Positions 1 to 8,314 of a stretch of 64,000 nt of DNA are shown one piece after another. The stretch spans positions 310,001 through 374,000 of the forward strand of contig CAVWQP010000009.1 of assembly GCA_963757125.1 (NCBI GenBank). The letters run 5' to 3'. Below the pieces are notes generated by a model that saw only the letters and a list, made by a program, of their open reading frames with translations, was not told the origin of the DNA and searched no databases. The position numbers and the translations under genes were made by a program. Every line of letters starts with the position of its first letter. The stretch's first letter is position 1. Source of the stretch: CAVVSD01 sp963757125. GTDB lineage: Bacteria; Actinomycetota; Thermoleophilia; Solirubrobacterales; Solirubrobacteraceae.

Positions 1-10
1 GGACACCCGC

Positions 11-193
11 ATGAAGGTGATGCTCAACATCAAGACGGGCGTGCAGCACATCGTCGGTGGCTGCCGATGGGTCAACAACTGCATGACGAAGACGCACAAG
101 CCGATCCCGGCCAGCACCTTCGTCACGGCCGACTACGACCCGGACAAGCCCGCCTGCACACGCAACGGCTGCCTAGCGGAGCGACTGCCATGA
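11..193 (+). CDS. small Cys-containing protein, phage-like, unknown function
   Basis: A 60-residue ORF with four cysteines (two near residues 18-24, two near 49-54), a spacing that could bind a metal. I do not recognise the family. Its TGA overlaps the ATG of the next ORF (ATGA), and that ORF is coupled in the same way to a third, an arrangement typical of phage or mobile-element small-gene trains. The start lies 10 bases from the window edge, so a longer N-terminus cannot be excluded. Confidence 0.45.
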   Translation: MKVMLNIKTGVQHIVGGCRWVNNCMTKTHKPIPASTFVTADYDPDKPACTRNGCLAERLP

Positions 194-381
194 GGCTCGG
201 CATGTGGTACCGCCACGCCAGCACAGGACGCTGGCACGCGGCTGGGCTGCGGCTCGACGGGATGACCCGCTGCGGGCTGACCGAGATGACGACCGAGGAA
301 CGGACGCCGGAGCAGGTCGCCACCGAGCGCGAGCAGGACGTGTGCGGCCGCTGCGGGTCCTTCGCGGGGCTGCCGCGATGA
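190..381 (+). CDS. small CxxC protein, phage-like, unknown function
   Basis: A 63-residue ORF starting at the ATG that overlaps the upstream stop codon (ATGA). It ends in a CGRC pair preceded by an acidic, Thr/Glu-rich stretch, which suggests a small zinc-knuckle-like protein. No family is recognised. A longer in-frame start at 67 exists, but the ATGA coupling favours 190. It is the second member of a three-gene coupled set. Confidence 0.45.
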   Translation: MRLGMWYRHASTGRWHAAGLRLDGMTRCGLTEMTTEERTPEQVATEREQDVCGRCGSFAGLPR

Positions 382-503
382 ACCAGCAGAACCAGTGCCG
401 CCCGGAATACGTGCCCTCGCTGCTCAAGCAGCACCGCTGGCGGAGGAGCATCCACATGGACGGCTGCCACTGGCTTTCGTGCGTTCCGACGAGAGGCTGC
501 TGA
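378..503 (+). CDS. very small ORF, third of the coupled set
   Basis: A 41-residue ORF whose ATG overlaps the preceding TGA (ATGA). It is rich in Gln, Arg, Trp and Cys, and I do not recognise it. Support comes only from translational coupling with two similar small ORFs; on its own the reading frame would be unconvincing. It ends just before the convergent TetR gene, with a CCCCTAGGGG palindrome at 517-526 lying over the TetR stop codon. Confidence 0.3.
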   Translation: MNQQNQCRPEYVPSLLKQHRWRRSIHMDGCHWLSCVPTRGC

Positions 504-519
504 AAGCCCCGCTGAGCCC

Positions 520-1077
520 CTAGGGGACCACGTTGCCGACGATCGTCGCGATGAACGCCTCGTCGATGGGCTCGCGCGAGAACCAGCGCCGGTAGTAGAG
601 CGGCCCCATCAGCGCCGAGACCATGGCCGAGTGGTCGGAGCTCGCCGGCAGCTCGCCCGTGTCGACGGCCCGCTGGAGCACCGCCCGGACCGCGACCGCA
701 TGGCCGCGCTGGATCCTCCCGTGGACCTCCGCGAACTCCGGATCGCGCTCGGCGACGTCCACGATGGAGGGGACGACCGACGACCACCGCGCAGTGCTCA
801 GCCGGTGGCCGGTGTCGGCGAGGAGCGCCCGGAGGTCGCCCTCGAGCGAGCCTGTGTCGGGGACCTCCTGCTCGGCGCTGATCCGGGATGCGGCGTCGAG
901 CACGAGCGCCTCGCGGGTGGGCCAGTGGCGGTAGATCGTCGTCTTGGCCACGCCCGAGCGGCGGACGACCTCGTCGACCGTGAAGCCGCCGACCCCGCTC
1001 TCGCCGAGCAGCTCGAACGCCGTGGCGAGCACCCGATCGCGTGATCGCACGACCCGTTTGTCGACCCTGTCCGTCAT
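520..1077 (-). CDS. TetR/AcrR family transcriptional regulator
   Basis: A 185-residue one-domain TetR repressor. The N-terminal helix-turn-helix is clear at about residues 14-60 (GGFTVDEVVRRSGVAKTTIYRHW, quoted here only in part: VARRSG-type turn followed by KTTIYRHW). The C-terminal two thirds is the variable ligand-binding and dimerisation half and resembles the TetR_C_11 type. The start codon lies 4 bases from a perfect palindrome (1082-1100), and the VOC gene diverges on the other side. I infer that it represses itself and the VOC gene in response to a small ligand of unknown identity. Confidence 0.88.
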   Translation of the reverse strand: MTDRVDKRVVRSRDRVLATAFELLGESGVGGFTVDEVVRRSGVAKTTIYRHWPTREALVLDAASRISAEQEVPDTGSLEGDLRALLADTGHRLSTARWSSVVPSIVDVAERDPEFAEVHGRIQRGHAVAVRAVLQRAVDTGELPASSDHSAMVSALMGPLYYRRWFSREPIDEAFIATIVGNVVP

Positions 1078-1081
1078 TTCG

Positions 1082-1100
1082 CTACGCTACCGTAGCGTAG
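1082..1100. promoter_or_regulatory. perfect palindromic operator, probably for TetR
   Basis: CTACGCTAC-C-GTAGCGTAG is a perfect 9+9 bp inverted repeat with a single central base. It sits between the start codons of the divergent TetR (1077) and VOC (1128) genes, the classical position for a TetR operator. The stretch is less GC-rich than its surroundings. Confidence 0.75.
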
Positions 1101-1127
1101 TGTTATCGACACCGAGAGGACGAGGCC

Positions 1128-1526
1128 ATGGATCTCGCTTCAGTTCGCATGATCACCGACGACGTCGAGCAGGTCGTCCGGTTCTACGAGCAGGTCACCG
1201 GCGTCGACGCGGTGCGCCACACGCCCGTCTTCGCCGAGCTGGGGTTCCCGTCGTGCACCCTCGCGATCGGGCACACGCAGACGACGCAGCTGTTCGGCAC
1301 CGACTCCGCGCGACCCGCGGACAACCACTCCCTGATCATCGAGTTCCACGTCGACGACGTCGACAGCGAGTACGAGCGCCTCGAGCCGCTCGTCGGCGAG
1401 TGGGTGCAGGAGCCGACCACGATGCCCTGGGGCAACCGGTCGATCCTGTTCCGCGATCCCGACGGCAACCTCGTCAACCTCTTCACGCCGGTCACCGAGG
1501 ACGCCATCGCGCGCGCCGGCCGCTGA
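1128..1526 (+). CDS. VOC family (glyoxalase/bleomycin-resistance fold) protein
   Basis: A 132-residue protein with one vicinal-oxygen-chelate unit: a beta-alpha-beta-beta-beta start (VRMITDDVEQVVRFYEQVTG) and the typical ending FRDPDGNLVNLF. A Glu/His pair within IIEFHVDDV is a possible metal site. Members act as glyoxalases, dioxygenases, isomerases or drug-binding proteins, and the sequence does not decide which. The divergent TetR and shared palindrome suggest inducible detoxification. The ATG at 1128 follows a GAGAGGACGAGG-like ribosome site. Confidence 0.82.
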   Translation: MDLASVRMITDDVEQVVRFYEQVTGVDAVRHTPVFAELGFPSCTLAIGHTQTTQLFGTDSARPADNHSLIIEFHVDDVDSEYERLEPLVGEWVQEPTTMPWGNRSILFRDPDGNLVNLFTPVTEDAIARAGR

Positions 1527-1538
1527 CCGGCGCGCGCC

Positions 1539-2618
1539 TCACCCATGCCGGTGGGTGCCGCCGTCGCGGTGCTCGCCCACGAGGTGCTCCATGAGCAGGT
1601 CGCGGCCGAAGTCGTTCGCCGGGTCGCGCCACACGCTGTGGGCGTGGTTGGCGTCGTCCTCGGTGTTGTTGAACTCGATGACCGTGACCGGTCCCTGCAG
1701 GCGGTAGTAGTGGCCCTGCGAGTACTCGGTCCCGCCGGCCCAGGCGAAGTGCAGTGCGTCCATGCCGGCGGCGGCGATCCGGTCCATCTCCTGGCCGAGC
1801 ATCGACGGGTGCACGCGCGCGACATAGGACTCCAGCAGCTCGGTGAACCTCGCCCGCTGCCCGTCGTCGAGCTCGCCGAACGCCACACCGCGCGGGTGCG
1901 CCTTGATGTACCGCAGGGCCTCGGCGTCCTCGGGGCGCACGATGATGTCGCGGCGCGCGACGCCATGGCGGGCGGGCCGCTCCTCGTCGCCGATCCGGGG
2001 GACGGTCTGCGTGACGAAGTCGGCCGGCGACAGGTGGTGGATGACGGTGCGGTCGCGCTGCTCGGCGGACAGCGAGCGCAGCAGCGCGAAGGCGAGGTCC
2101 TCCTCCTCGGCGAGCGGCCGGAAGACGCCGACGCGGGCGGGCTGGGCGCCGATCATCATCGGCGTCGCGGAGATGCGCTCCTGGTCGTGGACCGTGAAGT
2201 TCAGCGAGATGTGGTGGCCGAGCAGGCGCCAGCCCCACACCGCGTCGGGCTGGGGCTGGTCGAAGAACGTCAGGTAGTAGGCACCGGGGTCGCGGAACTC
2301 CCGCGCGACATGGCCCATCCGCGGCGCGTTGAGCTCGCGCAGCAGATGCTCGAGGTTCATCGTGGCCAGCACCTTCGCGTAGCCCTCGACGGTCATCCCC
2401 TGGCAGATCAGGCGGTGCACGAGGATCTGCTGCCCGTGCGTCAGGTCGCGCAGCGGCACGCCGCGCCGCCCGGACTCGGGCAGGGGGTTCCAGTGCGAGC
2501 GCTCGTCGTCGTCGGCGAAGGGGACGACGATCCGCCGTCGATCGCGGTCGTCGAGCAGGTCGTAGAACGACATCGCGGTGAACGTCATGAGCGTCGCGCC
2601 GATGAACTGGTCGTTCAC
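1539..2618 (-). CDS. DUF3500 domain protein
   Basis: A 359-residue protein matching DUF3500 throughout: a GWRLLGHHISLNFT core followed by a GAQPA segment near the middle, and the C-terminal HYYRLQGPVTVIEFNNT region rich in His and Asp/Glu. The function is unknown; family members occur beside oxidoreductases in soil actinobacteria and proteobacteria. The start chosen is a GTG at 2618, but the GGAG sequence lies too close to it, so an internal ATG (about residue 11 or 16) may be the real start. It ends 12 nt from the convergent VOC gene and is preceded by the SDR, with which it is probably co-transcribed. Confidence 0.82.
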   Translation of the reverse strand: MNDQFIGATLMTFTAMSFYDLLDDRDRRRIVVPFADDDERSHWNPLPESGRRGVPLRDLTHGQQILVHRLICQGMTVEGYAKVLATMNLEHLLRELNAPRMGHVAREFRDPGAYYLTFFDQPQPDAVWGWRLLGHHISLNFTVHDQERISATPMMIGAQPARVGVFRPLAEEEDLAFALLRSLSAEQRDRTVIHHLSPADFVTQTVPRIGDEERPARHGVARRDIIVRPEDAEALRYIKAHPRGVAFGELDDGQRARFTELLESYVARVHPSMLGQEMDRIAAAGMDALHFAWAGGTEYSQGHYYRLQGPVTVIEFNNTEDDANHAHSVWRDPANDFGRDLLMEHLVGEHRDGGTHRHG

Positions 2619-2640
2619 CTCCGAGCGACTGGCGTGGGGA

Positions 2641-3423
2641 TCAGATGAGCCCGGGATAGGAGCCTCCGTCGAGGTGGACGTTCATGCCGCTCATGTAGCC
2701 CGCGTGCGCCGAGCAGACGAACGCGCAGGTGGCGCCGAACTCCTCCGGCCGGCCCATGCGCCCGGCGGCGATGGTCTGCGCGATCCGCTGCCGCGCCTCC
2801 TCCATGGAGATGCCGTTGCGCTCCATGTCGCGCTCGGCCATGTAGCGCTGGCGGTCGGTGTCGAAGCGCTCGGGCAGCAGGTTGTTCAGGGTCACGTCGT
2901 ACTTGGCGACGTCCCGGGCGATGCCCTTGCAGACGGCGGTCAGCCCGGCGCGTGGTCCGGCGGAGACGCCGAGGTGGCCGCGCGGCGTCGTGACCATCGC
3001 CGAGGTGATGTTCACGATCCGGCCGAACCGGCGCTCGATCATCGCGGGCAGCACCGCGCGGATGAGCATCAGGGCCGCGAGCATGTTCGCCTCGAGCGCC
3101 TCGGCCCACGCCTCCTCGGTTGTCTCGAGGAAGGGCGCGGGCGTCGGCCCGGCGTTGTTGTTGACGAGGATGTCGGGCTGCGGGCACGCGTCGAGCAGCG
3201 CCGCGCGACCGTCGGCCGTCGTGATGTCGCCCGCGACCGCCTCGATCGCGACGGCGGGGTAGGCGTCGCGAAGCTGCTGCGCCGTCCCCGCGAGGCGATC
3301 GGCGTCGCGCCCGTTGATCGTGACGTCCACCCCCTCGGCCGCCAGCGCCTCCGCGCACGCCAGGCCGAGACCGCGGCTGGACGCGCACACCAGCGCGCGT
3401 CGGCCGGCGATGCCTAGGTCCAT
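2641..3423 (-). CDS. SDR family oxidoreductase
   Basis: A 260-residue short-chain dehydrogenase. It has an N-terminal dinucleotide site (ASSRGLGLACAEAL, with CASSRGLG in place of TGxxxGIG) and a VNNNAG motif near residue 88. The usual YxxxK is altered: the sequence reads GVSAGPRAGL where SxxxYxxxK is expected, so the catalytic Tyr/Lys are not visible, as in the divergent BKR-like subfamily. The C-terminus carries a normal MNVHLDGG. It overlaps the upstream monooxygenase gene by 10 nt, implying one operon. Its activity is uncertain because of the changed active site. Confidence 0.85.
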   Translation of the reverse strand: MDLGIAGRRALVCASSRGLGLACAEALAAEGVDVTINGRDADRLAGTAQQLRDAYPAVAIEAVAGDITTADGRAALLDACPQPDILVNNNAGPTPAPFLETTEEAWAEALEANMLAALMLIRAVLPAMIERRFGRIVNITSAMVTTPRGHLGVSAGPRAGLTAVCKGIARDVAKYDVTLNNLLPERFDTDRQRYMAERDMERNGISMEEARQRIAQTIAAGRMGRPEEFGATCAFVCSAHAGYMSGMNVHLDGGSYPGLI

Positions 3424-5081
3424 GTCGCGGCCTGCTCCCGTGTCGCCACGTGACGCATGATCGCGTCTCCGAACCCGGCGAGCTCGTCGACGTCGGCGGC
3501 GACGCACAGGATGTGCCCGTCCGGGCGCACGAGGACCGCGGATGCGCCGTCCAGGCCGACGGCCACCGCCCACTCCGCCACGGCCGGATCGTCGCCGCGG
3601 AGCCGCACGGCGGTGACCGGCACGCCGGGCGGCGGGTCCGGTGCGTCCGCGCGATCGTCGAGCAGGAGCACGGTGAACGCGTCGGGGTCGAGGAGCTCCA
3701 GGACGGAGCGTCGCTCGCCGTCGACCGTCAGCCACCCGTGGGGCAGCCGCCGTCCCGCCACGGCGCGCGGCACGAAGCGCGCGACGTCGGCGATCGGCTC
3801 GTCGCCGGGGTCGTAGGAGAACCCGAGCTGCAGCGCGAGGCTGTCGAAGTGCGGGCGCTGGCGCTCGATGGCGGCCGCGATCGCCTCCGCGCGTCCTGGC
3901 TCGGCGAGCCAGGCCTCCAGCCGGCCGGGGTCGGACTCGGGAGGCGCCTCGGCGAGCACCGACAGCGGGGCCAGCTCCGCGAAGTTGGTCAGGCTCTGCC
4001 GGGCGTTGCGCGTCGCGACCGCGCTGCGCTCCGCGCCGTAGGTGTCCAGCAGCGCGTCGGCCGCCCACCCGTCGAGGACGGCGGCGAGCTTCCACGCGAG
4101 GTTGTGGGCGTCCTGCACGCCGGTGTTCAGCCCGAGGCCGCCGGTGGGCGGGAACCGGTGCGCCGCATCGCCGGCGAGGAGGACGTCGCCGCTGCGGAAG
4201 GCGTCGGCGACCTGGGCGCGCATCGTCCAGGGCATGACGCCGAGCAGCTCGATCGCGACGTCGCCCGCGGCCGGTCCGAGCGCCTCGCGGATGAGCGCGA
4301 GGGCGTGATCGCCGCTGTACTGCGACATGTCCACGCGGCCCGGGGGCAGCTTGATGCTCAGCGCCCACAGGCGACGGGGGTCGTGGGCGATGAGCGTGCC
4401 CCTCCGGGGCGGCCCGTACAGCCAGTGCAGGACGCCGGGGCGGGTGCGCACGTGCTCGCGCAGATCGGCGGCGAAGGTGATCGAGACCGCCGACGCGACC
4501 TCCTCCTCACCGGACAGCGTGATGCCGAGCGCCTCCCGCACGCCGCTGCCGGCGCCGTCCGCGCCGACGAGGTAGCGCGATGCCAGCTCGTAGGTCTCGT
4601 CCCCCGCGCGGACCGACGACGTCACGCCGCCGTCGCCCTGCTCCAGCCCGGTCCAGGCGTGGCCGCGCCGCAGGTCCACCAGCGGCTCGGCCTCCACCCG
4701 GTCGAACAGGATGGCCTCGAGGTCCGGCTGCGGGACGTTCAGCAGGGGCGCCGGCGTGACGGCGAGCACGTCGGCGTCCTGGCGCTCGTAGGGCACCGTC
4801 CCGAAGCAATGGCCCGTCAAGGTGGTGACGAAGCGCACTTCGGCCGTGAGCTCCCTCGGCGCCGCGACGGCGCGCAGCGCCTCGGCCGTGATCCCGAGCT
4901 CGGCGTCGAGGATCTCGATCGTCCGCGGGTTCACGGCGTGCGCCCTCGGCAGCCGCTGCGGCTCGAGCGCCTGCTCGAGCACGACGGTCGGGACGCGGCG
5001 GCGCGCGAGCAGGAGTGCCAGCGTGATGCCGACGACGCCGCCGCCGGCGATGACCACGGGCGGCCCTGCGCGGTGGGACAT
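3414..5081 (-). CDS. FAD-dependent monooxygenase, phenol/aromatic hydroxylase type
   Basis: A 555-residue class A flavoprotein monooxygenase (PheA/TfdB/MhpA relatives). It shows the three signatures of the family: an N-terminal GGGVVGIT Rossmann site, a DG motif (LVGADGAGSGVRE) near residue 175, and a GD motif (LLAGDAAHRFPPTGGLGLN) near residue 300, followed by a thioredoxin-like C-terminal domain. It would hydroxylate an aromatic or related substrate with NAD(P)H and O2. It leads an operon with the SDR, and the divergent IclR-type regulator 80 nt away is the probable controller. Confidence 0.9.
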   Translation of the reverse strand: MSHRAGPPVVIAGGGVVGITLALLLARRRVPTVVLEQALEPQRLPRAHAVNPRTIEILDAELGITAEALRAVAAPRELTAEVRFVTTLTGHCFGTVPYERQDADVLAVTPAPLLNVPQPDLEAILFDRVEAEPLVDLRRGHAWTGLEQGDGGVTSSVRAGDETYELASRYLVGADGAGSGVREALGITLSGEEEVASAVSITFAADLREHVRTRPGVLHWLYGPPRRGTLIAHDPRRLWALSIKLPPGRVDMSQYSGDHALALIREALGPAAGDVAIELLGVMPWTMRAQVADAFRSGDVLLAGDAAHRFPPTGGLGLNTGVQDAHNLAWKLAAVLDGWAADALLDTYGAERSAVATRNARQSLTNFAELAPLSVLAEAPPESDPGRLEAWLAEPGRAEAIAAAIERQRPHFDSLALQLGFSYDPGDEPIADVARFVPRAVAGRRLPHGWLTVDGERRSVLELLDPDAFTVLLLDDRADAPDPPPGVPVTAVRLRGDDPAVAEWAVAVGLDGASAVLVRPDGHILCVAADVDELAGFGDAIMRHVATREQAATWT

Positions 5082-5160
5082 GGACAGGGAGCAAACCAGG
5101 CAACCGACCCGTGGTCAATCCGCGTCCACGATGCAGACGGCGGGTCTAGAGTCGTCCGTC

Positions 5161-5929
5161 ATGAGTCCTAGCGGGGAGACGCCGCGGCGTGCCAACGGGG
5201 TCCAGGTCATCGGGCGGGCGGCGGAGATCCTCCGCGTGCTGCACGACGTCCCGGAGGGCATGACGCTCTCGCAGCTGGCACAGACCGTCGGCCTGGCGAG
5301 GACGACCGTGCACCGGATCGTCCAGGCGCTGCAGACCGAGGGGCTCGCGACCGCGCCCGACGGCGCGCGGGGCGGTGCGACTCGGCCCGGAGCTCGGGCG
5401 GCTCGCGGCGGGGACGCCGGCCGCGACGGCATGGTCGATCCGACCGTTCCTCGAGGCGCTGGCGCAGGAGGTCAACGAGACGATCGATCTCGCCACGCTC
5501 TACGGGACGCGCGTGCGGTTCATCGACCAGGTCGTGCCGGGTCGCCGGCTCCGCGCGACCTCGATCTTCGGCGAGCAGTTCCCCGCGCACTCCACCGCCA
5601 ACGGCAAGGCGCTCCTCGCCGAGCTGCCCGTGTCGACCGTCGAGGCGACGTTCCCTGCGCGGCTGGAGCGCTTCACGGCGAACACGATCACGACGCGGCG
5701 CGAGCTCCTGGCCGAGCTGGAGCGCGTGCGCGATGCCGGCGTCGCCTTCGATCGCGAGGAGACCGAGCTCGGCATCTGCGCGGTGGCCGCCGTCGTCGCG
5801 AACGGCCTCGGGCCCCAGGCGGCGGTCACGATCGCCGCGCCGACGGATCGCTTCCACGACGCGGAGGACGTGTTCGCGGCGGCCGTGCGCACGACGGCGC
5901 GCGATGCGACGGCGTCGCTCCTGCGTTGA
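5161..5929 (+). pseudogene. IclR family regulator, broken by a one-base frameshift
   Basis: The first half encodes the IclR winged helix (VIGRAAEILRVLHDV ... LARTTVHRIVQAL), and the second half, in a different frame from about 5375, encodes the effector domain (RLGPELGRLA, then FGEQFPAHSTANGKALLAEL). Removing one G at about 5368-5376 restores a continuous protein of about 255 residues, since ARG would then be followed by VRLGPEL. This is either a sequencing indel or a recent pseudogene. It is divergent from the FAD monooxygenase/SDR operon, which IclR proteins of this type usually regulate. Confidence 0.82.
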
Positions 5930-6017
5930 AACCCCTGGAGTCGCAACCTACACTCGCGTCCGCATTCGTGGTCACGGTCTGTCTGCGAAGTGGACAACGG
6001 GAGAGGGCGAGCAATCC

Positions 6018-6347
6018 GTGCGCGACGAGTTGCTGCTGGTGGGGAGCATCCCGATGGACACGTCCGAGGAGGTGTTCCGCGCGTTCGGTGGTTCGCTCGG
6101 GGCGTCCCTCGCGTATCTCCCCGACGGTGAGGTCGGCGAGCGCCGCTTCTGGGTCGACGGGCTCGCCTACCGCGTCTTCAACGGCCATCCCGAGCTCGAG
6201 ACCACAAAGCGCCCCGCGCCGGACGAGAACGGCGTCGAGAACTGGCAGCCGCGCGGTCGCGACGACGAGTTCCGCTTCCGCGTGAGGTCCGGAGTCGAGC
6301 ACGTGCGCTTCCGCCGGGTCGTCGTCGCCGGCCTCGACATGGCGTAG
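6018..6347 (+). pseudogene. truncated N-terminal fragment of a MetE/UROD-like protein
   Basis: The GTG at 6018 gives 109 residues beginning with ELLLVGSIP and then YLPDGEVGERRFWV. It aligns with the first ~100 residues of the full-length protein at 27084-28139 (EMLLVGSLP, ALPDGETGPRTAWV). It then ends at a stop after GLDMA, where the homologue continues for another 250 residues. The next gene starts 46 nt downstream, so the rest of the domain has been lost rather than shifted out of frame. It is probably non-functional debris of a duplicated gene. Confidence 0.6.
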
Positions 6348-6392
6348 GTGACGGCAGCCGCTCTCGGCGGGACGATCTGCGACAGTCGGGCG

Positions 6393-7373
6393 ATGGAGAT
6401 CGGGTGTCTGTTTCCGCCGACGATGGAGACGCCGGAGCACGTGCGCGTGGCGGAGGAGCTGGGCTACGGCTGCGCGTATGTGTATGACTCGCCGGCCTTT
6501 CTGGCTGATCCGTGGATGACGCTGGCGCGCACAGCGGAGCGCACGTCGCGGATCCGCATCGGGGTGGCGGCGATCACGCCGCGGCTGCGTCATCTCGTCG
6601 CCAACGCCGGTGCGATCGCGACGCTGTGCACGCTGGCGCCTGATCGCGTCGACGTGGTGGTGGGGTCGGGGTTCACCAGCCAGCTCATGCTGGGCAAGGG
6701 CCCGGCGCGGTGGGCGGAGGTCGAGGCCTACGTCCTGGGGCTCAAGGCGCTGCTGCGCGGCGAGGACATCGAGTGGGACGGCGCGATCGTCGGGCTGCGC
6801 TACGGCGCGCTGGCCGGGGTGAAGCTGCCCCAGCAGCCGCCGATCCTCGTCGCCGCGCACGGCCCCAAGGCCTACGCCGTCGCCGCGCGCAGCGCGGACG
6901 GCGTGGTCACCAACCTCGCCCACCACACCGCCAACACCGGCGCGGAGGACATGAGCGACTGGATGATCCTCTACTACGGGACCGTCCTGGACGCCGGCGA
7001 ACCCATGAGCTCTGAGCGCGTGATCGATGCCGCCGGACCCGCGGCGACGTTCCAGCTGCACATCGGCGGTCAGGGCGTGCTGGCCGGCACGCCCGAATGG
7101 GCGGCCTACGAGGAGCAGATGACGGCGTTCCCCGAGGACCGCCGCCACCTCGAGACGCACCGCGGGCACCTCATCGAGGTCACCGACCTCGAACGACCCC
7201 TGGTCAGCGCCGACCTCATCCACCGCTCCACCGGAACCGGCACCCGTGACGAGATCCGCCACAACCTCGACGCGATCCAGGCCCAAGGCGTCAAGGGCAT
7301 CCTCTACGGCCCGATGGGACCCGACATCCCCCGCGAGCTCACCGCCTTCGCCGAGACGGCCCTGGCGCGGTGA
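6393..7373 (+). CDS. LLM class flavin-dependent oxidoreductase
   Basis: A 326-residue luciferase-like TIM-barrel oxidoreductase using FMN or F420. Family marks include the N-terminal MEIGCLFPP strand, AERTSRIRIGVA, the PDRVDVVVGSG strand, and PILVAAHGPKAYAVAARSADGVV in the second half. I chose the ATG at 6393 rather than the earlier in-frame GTG at 6348 because homologues start at this strand. The stop overlaps the GTG of the next gene (GTGA). The substrate is unknown; relatives reduce or monooxygenate diverse small molecules. Confidence 0.88.
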   Translation: MEIGCLFPPTMETPEHVRVAEELGYGCAYVYDSPAFLADPWMTLARTAERTSRIRIGVAAITPRLRHLVANAGAIATLCTLAPDRVDVVVGSGFTSQLMLGKGPARWAEVEAYVLGLKALLRGEDIEWDGAIVGLRYGALAGVKLPQQPPILVAAHGPKAYAVAARSADGVVTNLAHHTANTGAEDMSDWMILYYGTVLDAGEPMSSERVIDAAGPAATFQLHIGGQGVLAGTPEWAAYEEQMTAFPEDRRHLETHRGHLIEVTDLERPLVSADLIHRSTGTGTRDEIRHNLDAIQAQGVKGILYGPMGPDIPRELTAFAETALAR

Positions 7374-8311
7374 GCGCCGGCCTCGCCGCGCTCCTCGACG
7401 ACGTCGCGGTACTCGCCCGCGCGGCCGCGGCGTCGGTCGACGACATCGCCGCCGGCGCGAGCAGAGCGAGCGTGAAGGCCGCAGGCGTCATCGTCGACGA
7501 CGCCGCGGTCACCCCGCGCTACGTCCAGGGCTTCCGGCCCGAGCGCGAGCTGCCGATGATCCGGCGGATCGCGGTCGGGTCGCTGCGCAACAAGCTGCTC
7601 TTCATCCTGCCCGCGGCGCTGCTGCTCAGCGAGTTCGTGTCGTGGCTGCTCACGCCGATCCTCATGATCGGCGGCGCGTACCTCTGCTACGAGGGGGCCG
7701 AGAAGCTCTGGGAGTACGTGAGCCCCCACGCGCCGCACGAGGAGACGACGGTCAGCGTCCAGGGACCGGAGCACGAGGACGCGCTCGTCGGCAGCGCGAT
7801 CCGTACCGACTTCATCCTCTCGGCGGAGATCATGGTGATCTCCCTCAACGAGGTCGCCGACGAGCCGTTCCTCTCCCGGGCCCTGATCCTCGTGCTCGTG
7901 GCGTTCGCGATCACCGCGGTCGTCTACGGCGCCGTCGGGCTCATCGTGAAGATGGACGACGTCGGCCTGCGTCTCGCGCAGGCGAGCGGCGGGCCCGCGG
8001 CGTCGTTCGGGCGTGGGCTCGTGCGGGCCATGCCGGTCGTCCTGTCGGTGCTGTCGAAGGTCGGGATCGCCGCGATGCTGTGGGTCGGCGGGCACATCCT
8101 CCTCGTCGGCCTCGACGATCTCGGCCTCTCCGCTCCCTACGACGGCGTGCACCACCTGGAGGAGGACGTCGACGACGCGCTCGGCGCCGCGGGCGGTGTC
8201 GGCGCCTGGCTGACCAACACCGGCGCCTCCGCCGTCCTCGGCCTGATCGTCGGCGCGATCATCGTGGCCGTGATGCACCTGCGGGGGCGCGGTCACGCCC
8301 CGCAGCACTGA
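7370..8311 (+). CDS. DUF808 (YedI-like) inner-membrane protein
   Basis: A 313-residue protein with the DUF808 N-terminal signature (GLAALLDDVAVLARAAAASVDDIAAGASRASVKAAGVIVDDAA, quoted by its ends only: GLAALLDDVA and VIVDDAAVTPRYVQG). Hydrophobic segments lie at about residues 70-105, 165-190, 230-260 and 285-305. The family is widespread and membrane-embedded, with no proven function. The start is a GTG overlapping the stop of the flavin oxidoreductase gene, so the two are translationally coupled. Confidence 0.88.
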   Translation: MSAGLAALLDDVAVLARAAAASVDDIAAGASRASVKAAGVIVDDAAVTPRYVQGFRPERELPMIRRIAVGSLRNKLLFILPAALLLSEFVSWLLTPILMIGGAYLCYEGAEKLWEYVSPHAPHEETTVSVQGPEHEDALVGSAIRTDFILSAEIMVISLNEVADEPFLSRALILVLVAFAITAVVYGAVGLIVKMDDVGLRLAQASGGPAASFGRGLVRAMPVVLSVLSKVGIAAMLWVGGHILLVGLDDLGLSAPYDGVHHLEEDVDDALGAAGGVGAWLTNTGASAVLGLIVGAIIVAVMHLRGRGHAPQH

Positions 8312-8314
8312 CCG

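Noticed and set aside
517..526. CCCCTAGGGG palindrome at the end of TetR
   Set aside because: Self-complementary with no loop and no U tract, so it is not a terminator.
1539..2648. Long open frames opposite the DUF3500 and most other genes
   Set aside because: High GC gives long antisense open frames; they have no family motifs and mirror the codon pattern of the true gene.
5106..5146. GACCCG/CGGGTC inverted repeat between IclR and the FAD monooxygenase
   Set aside because: Short, widely spaced and GC-only, so chance is likely; not reported as an operator.
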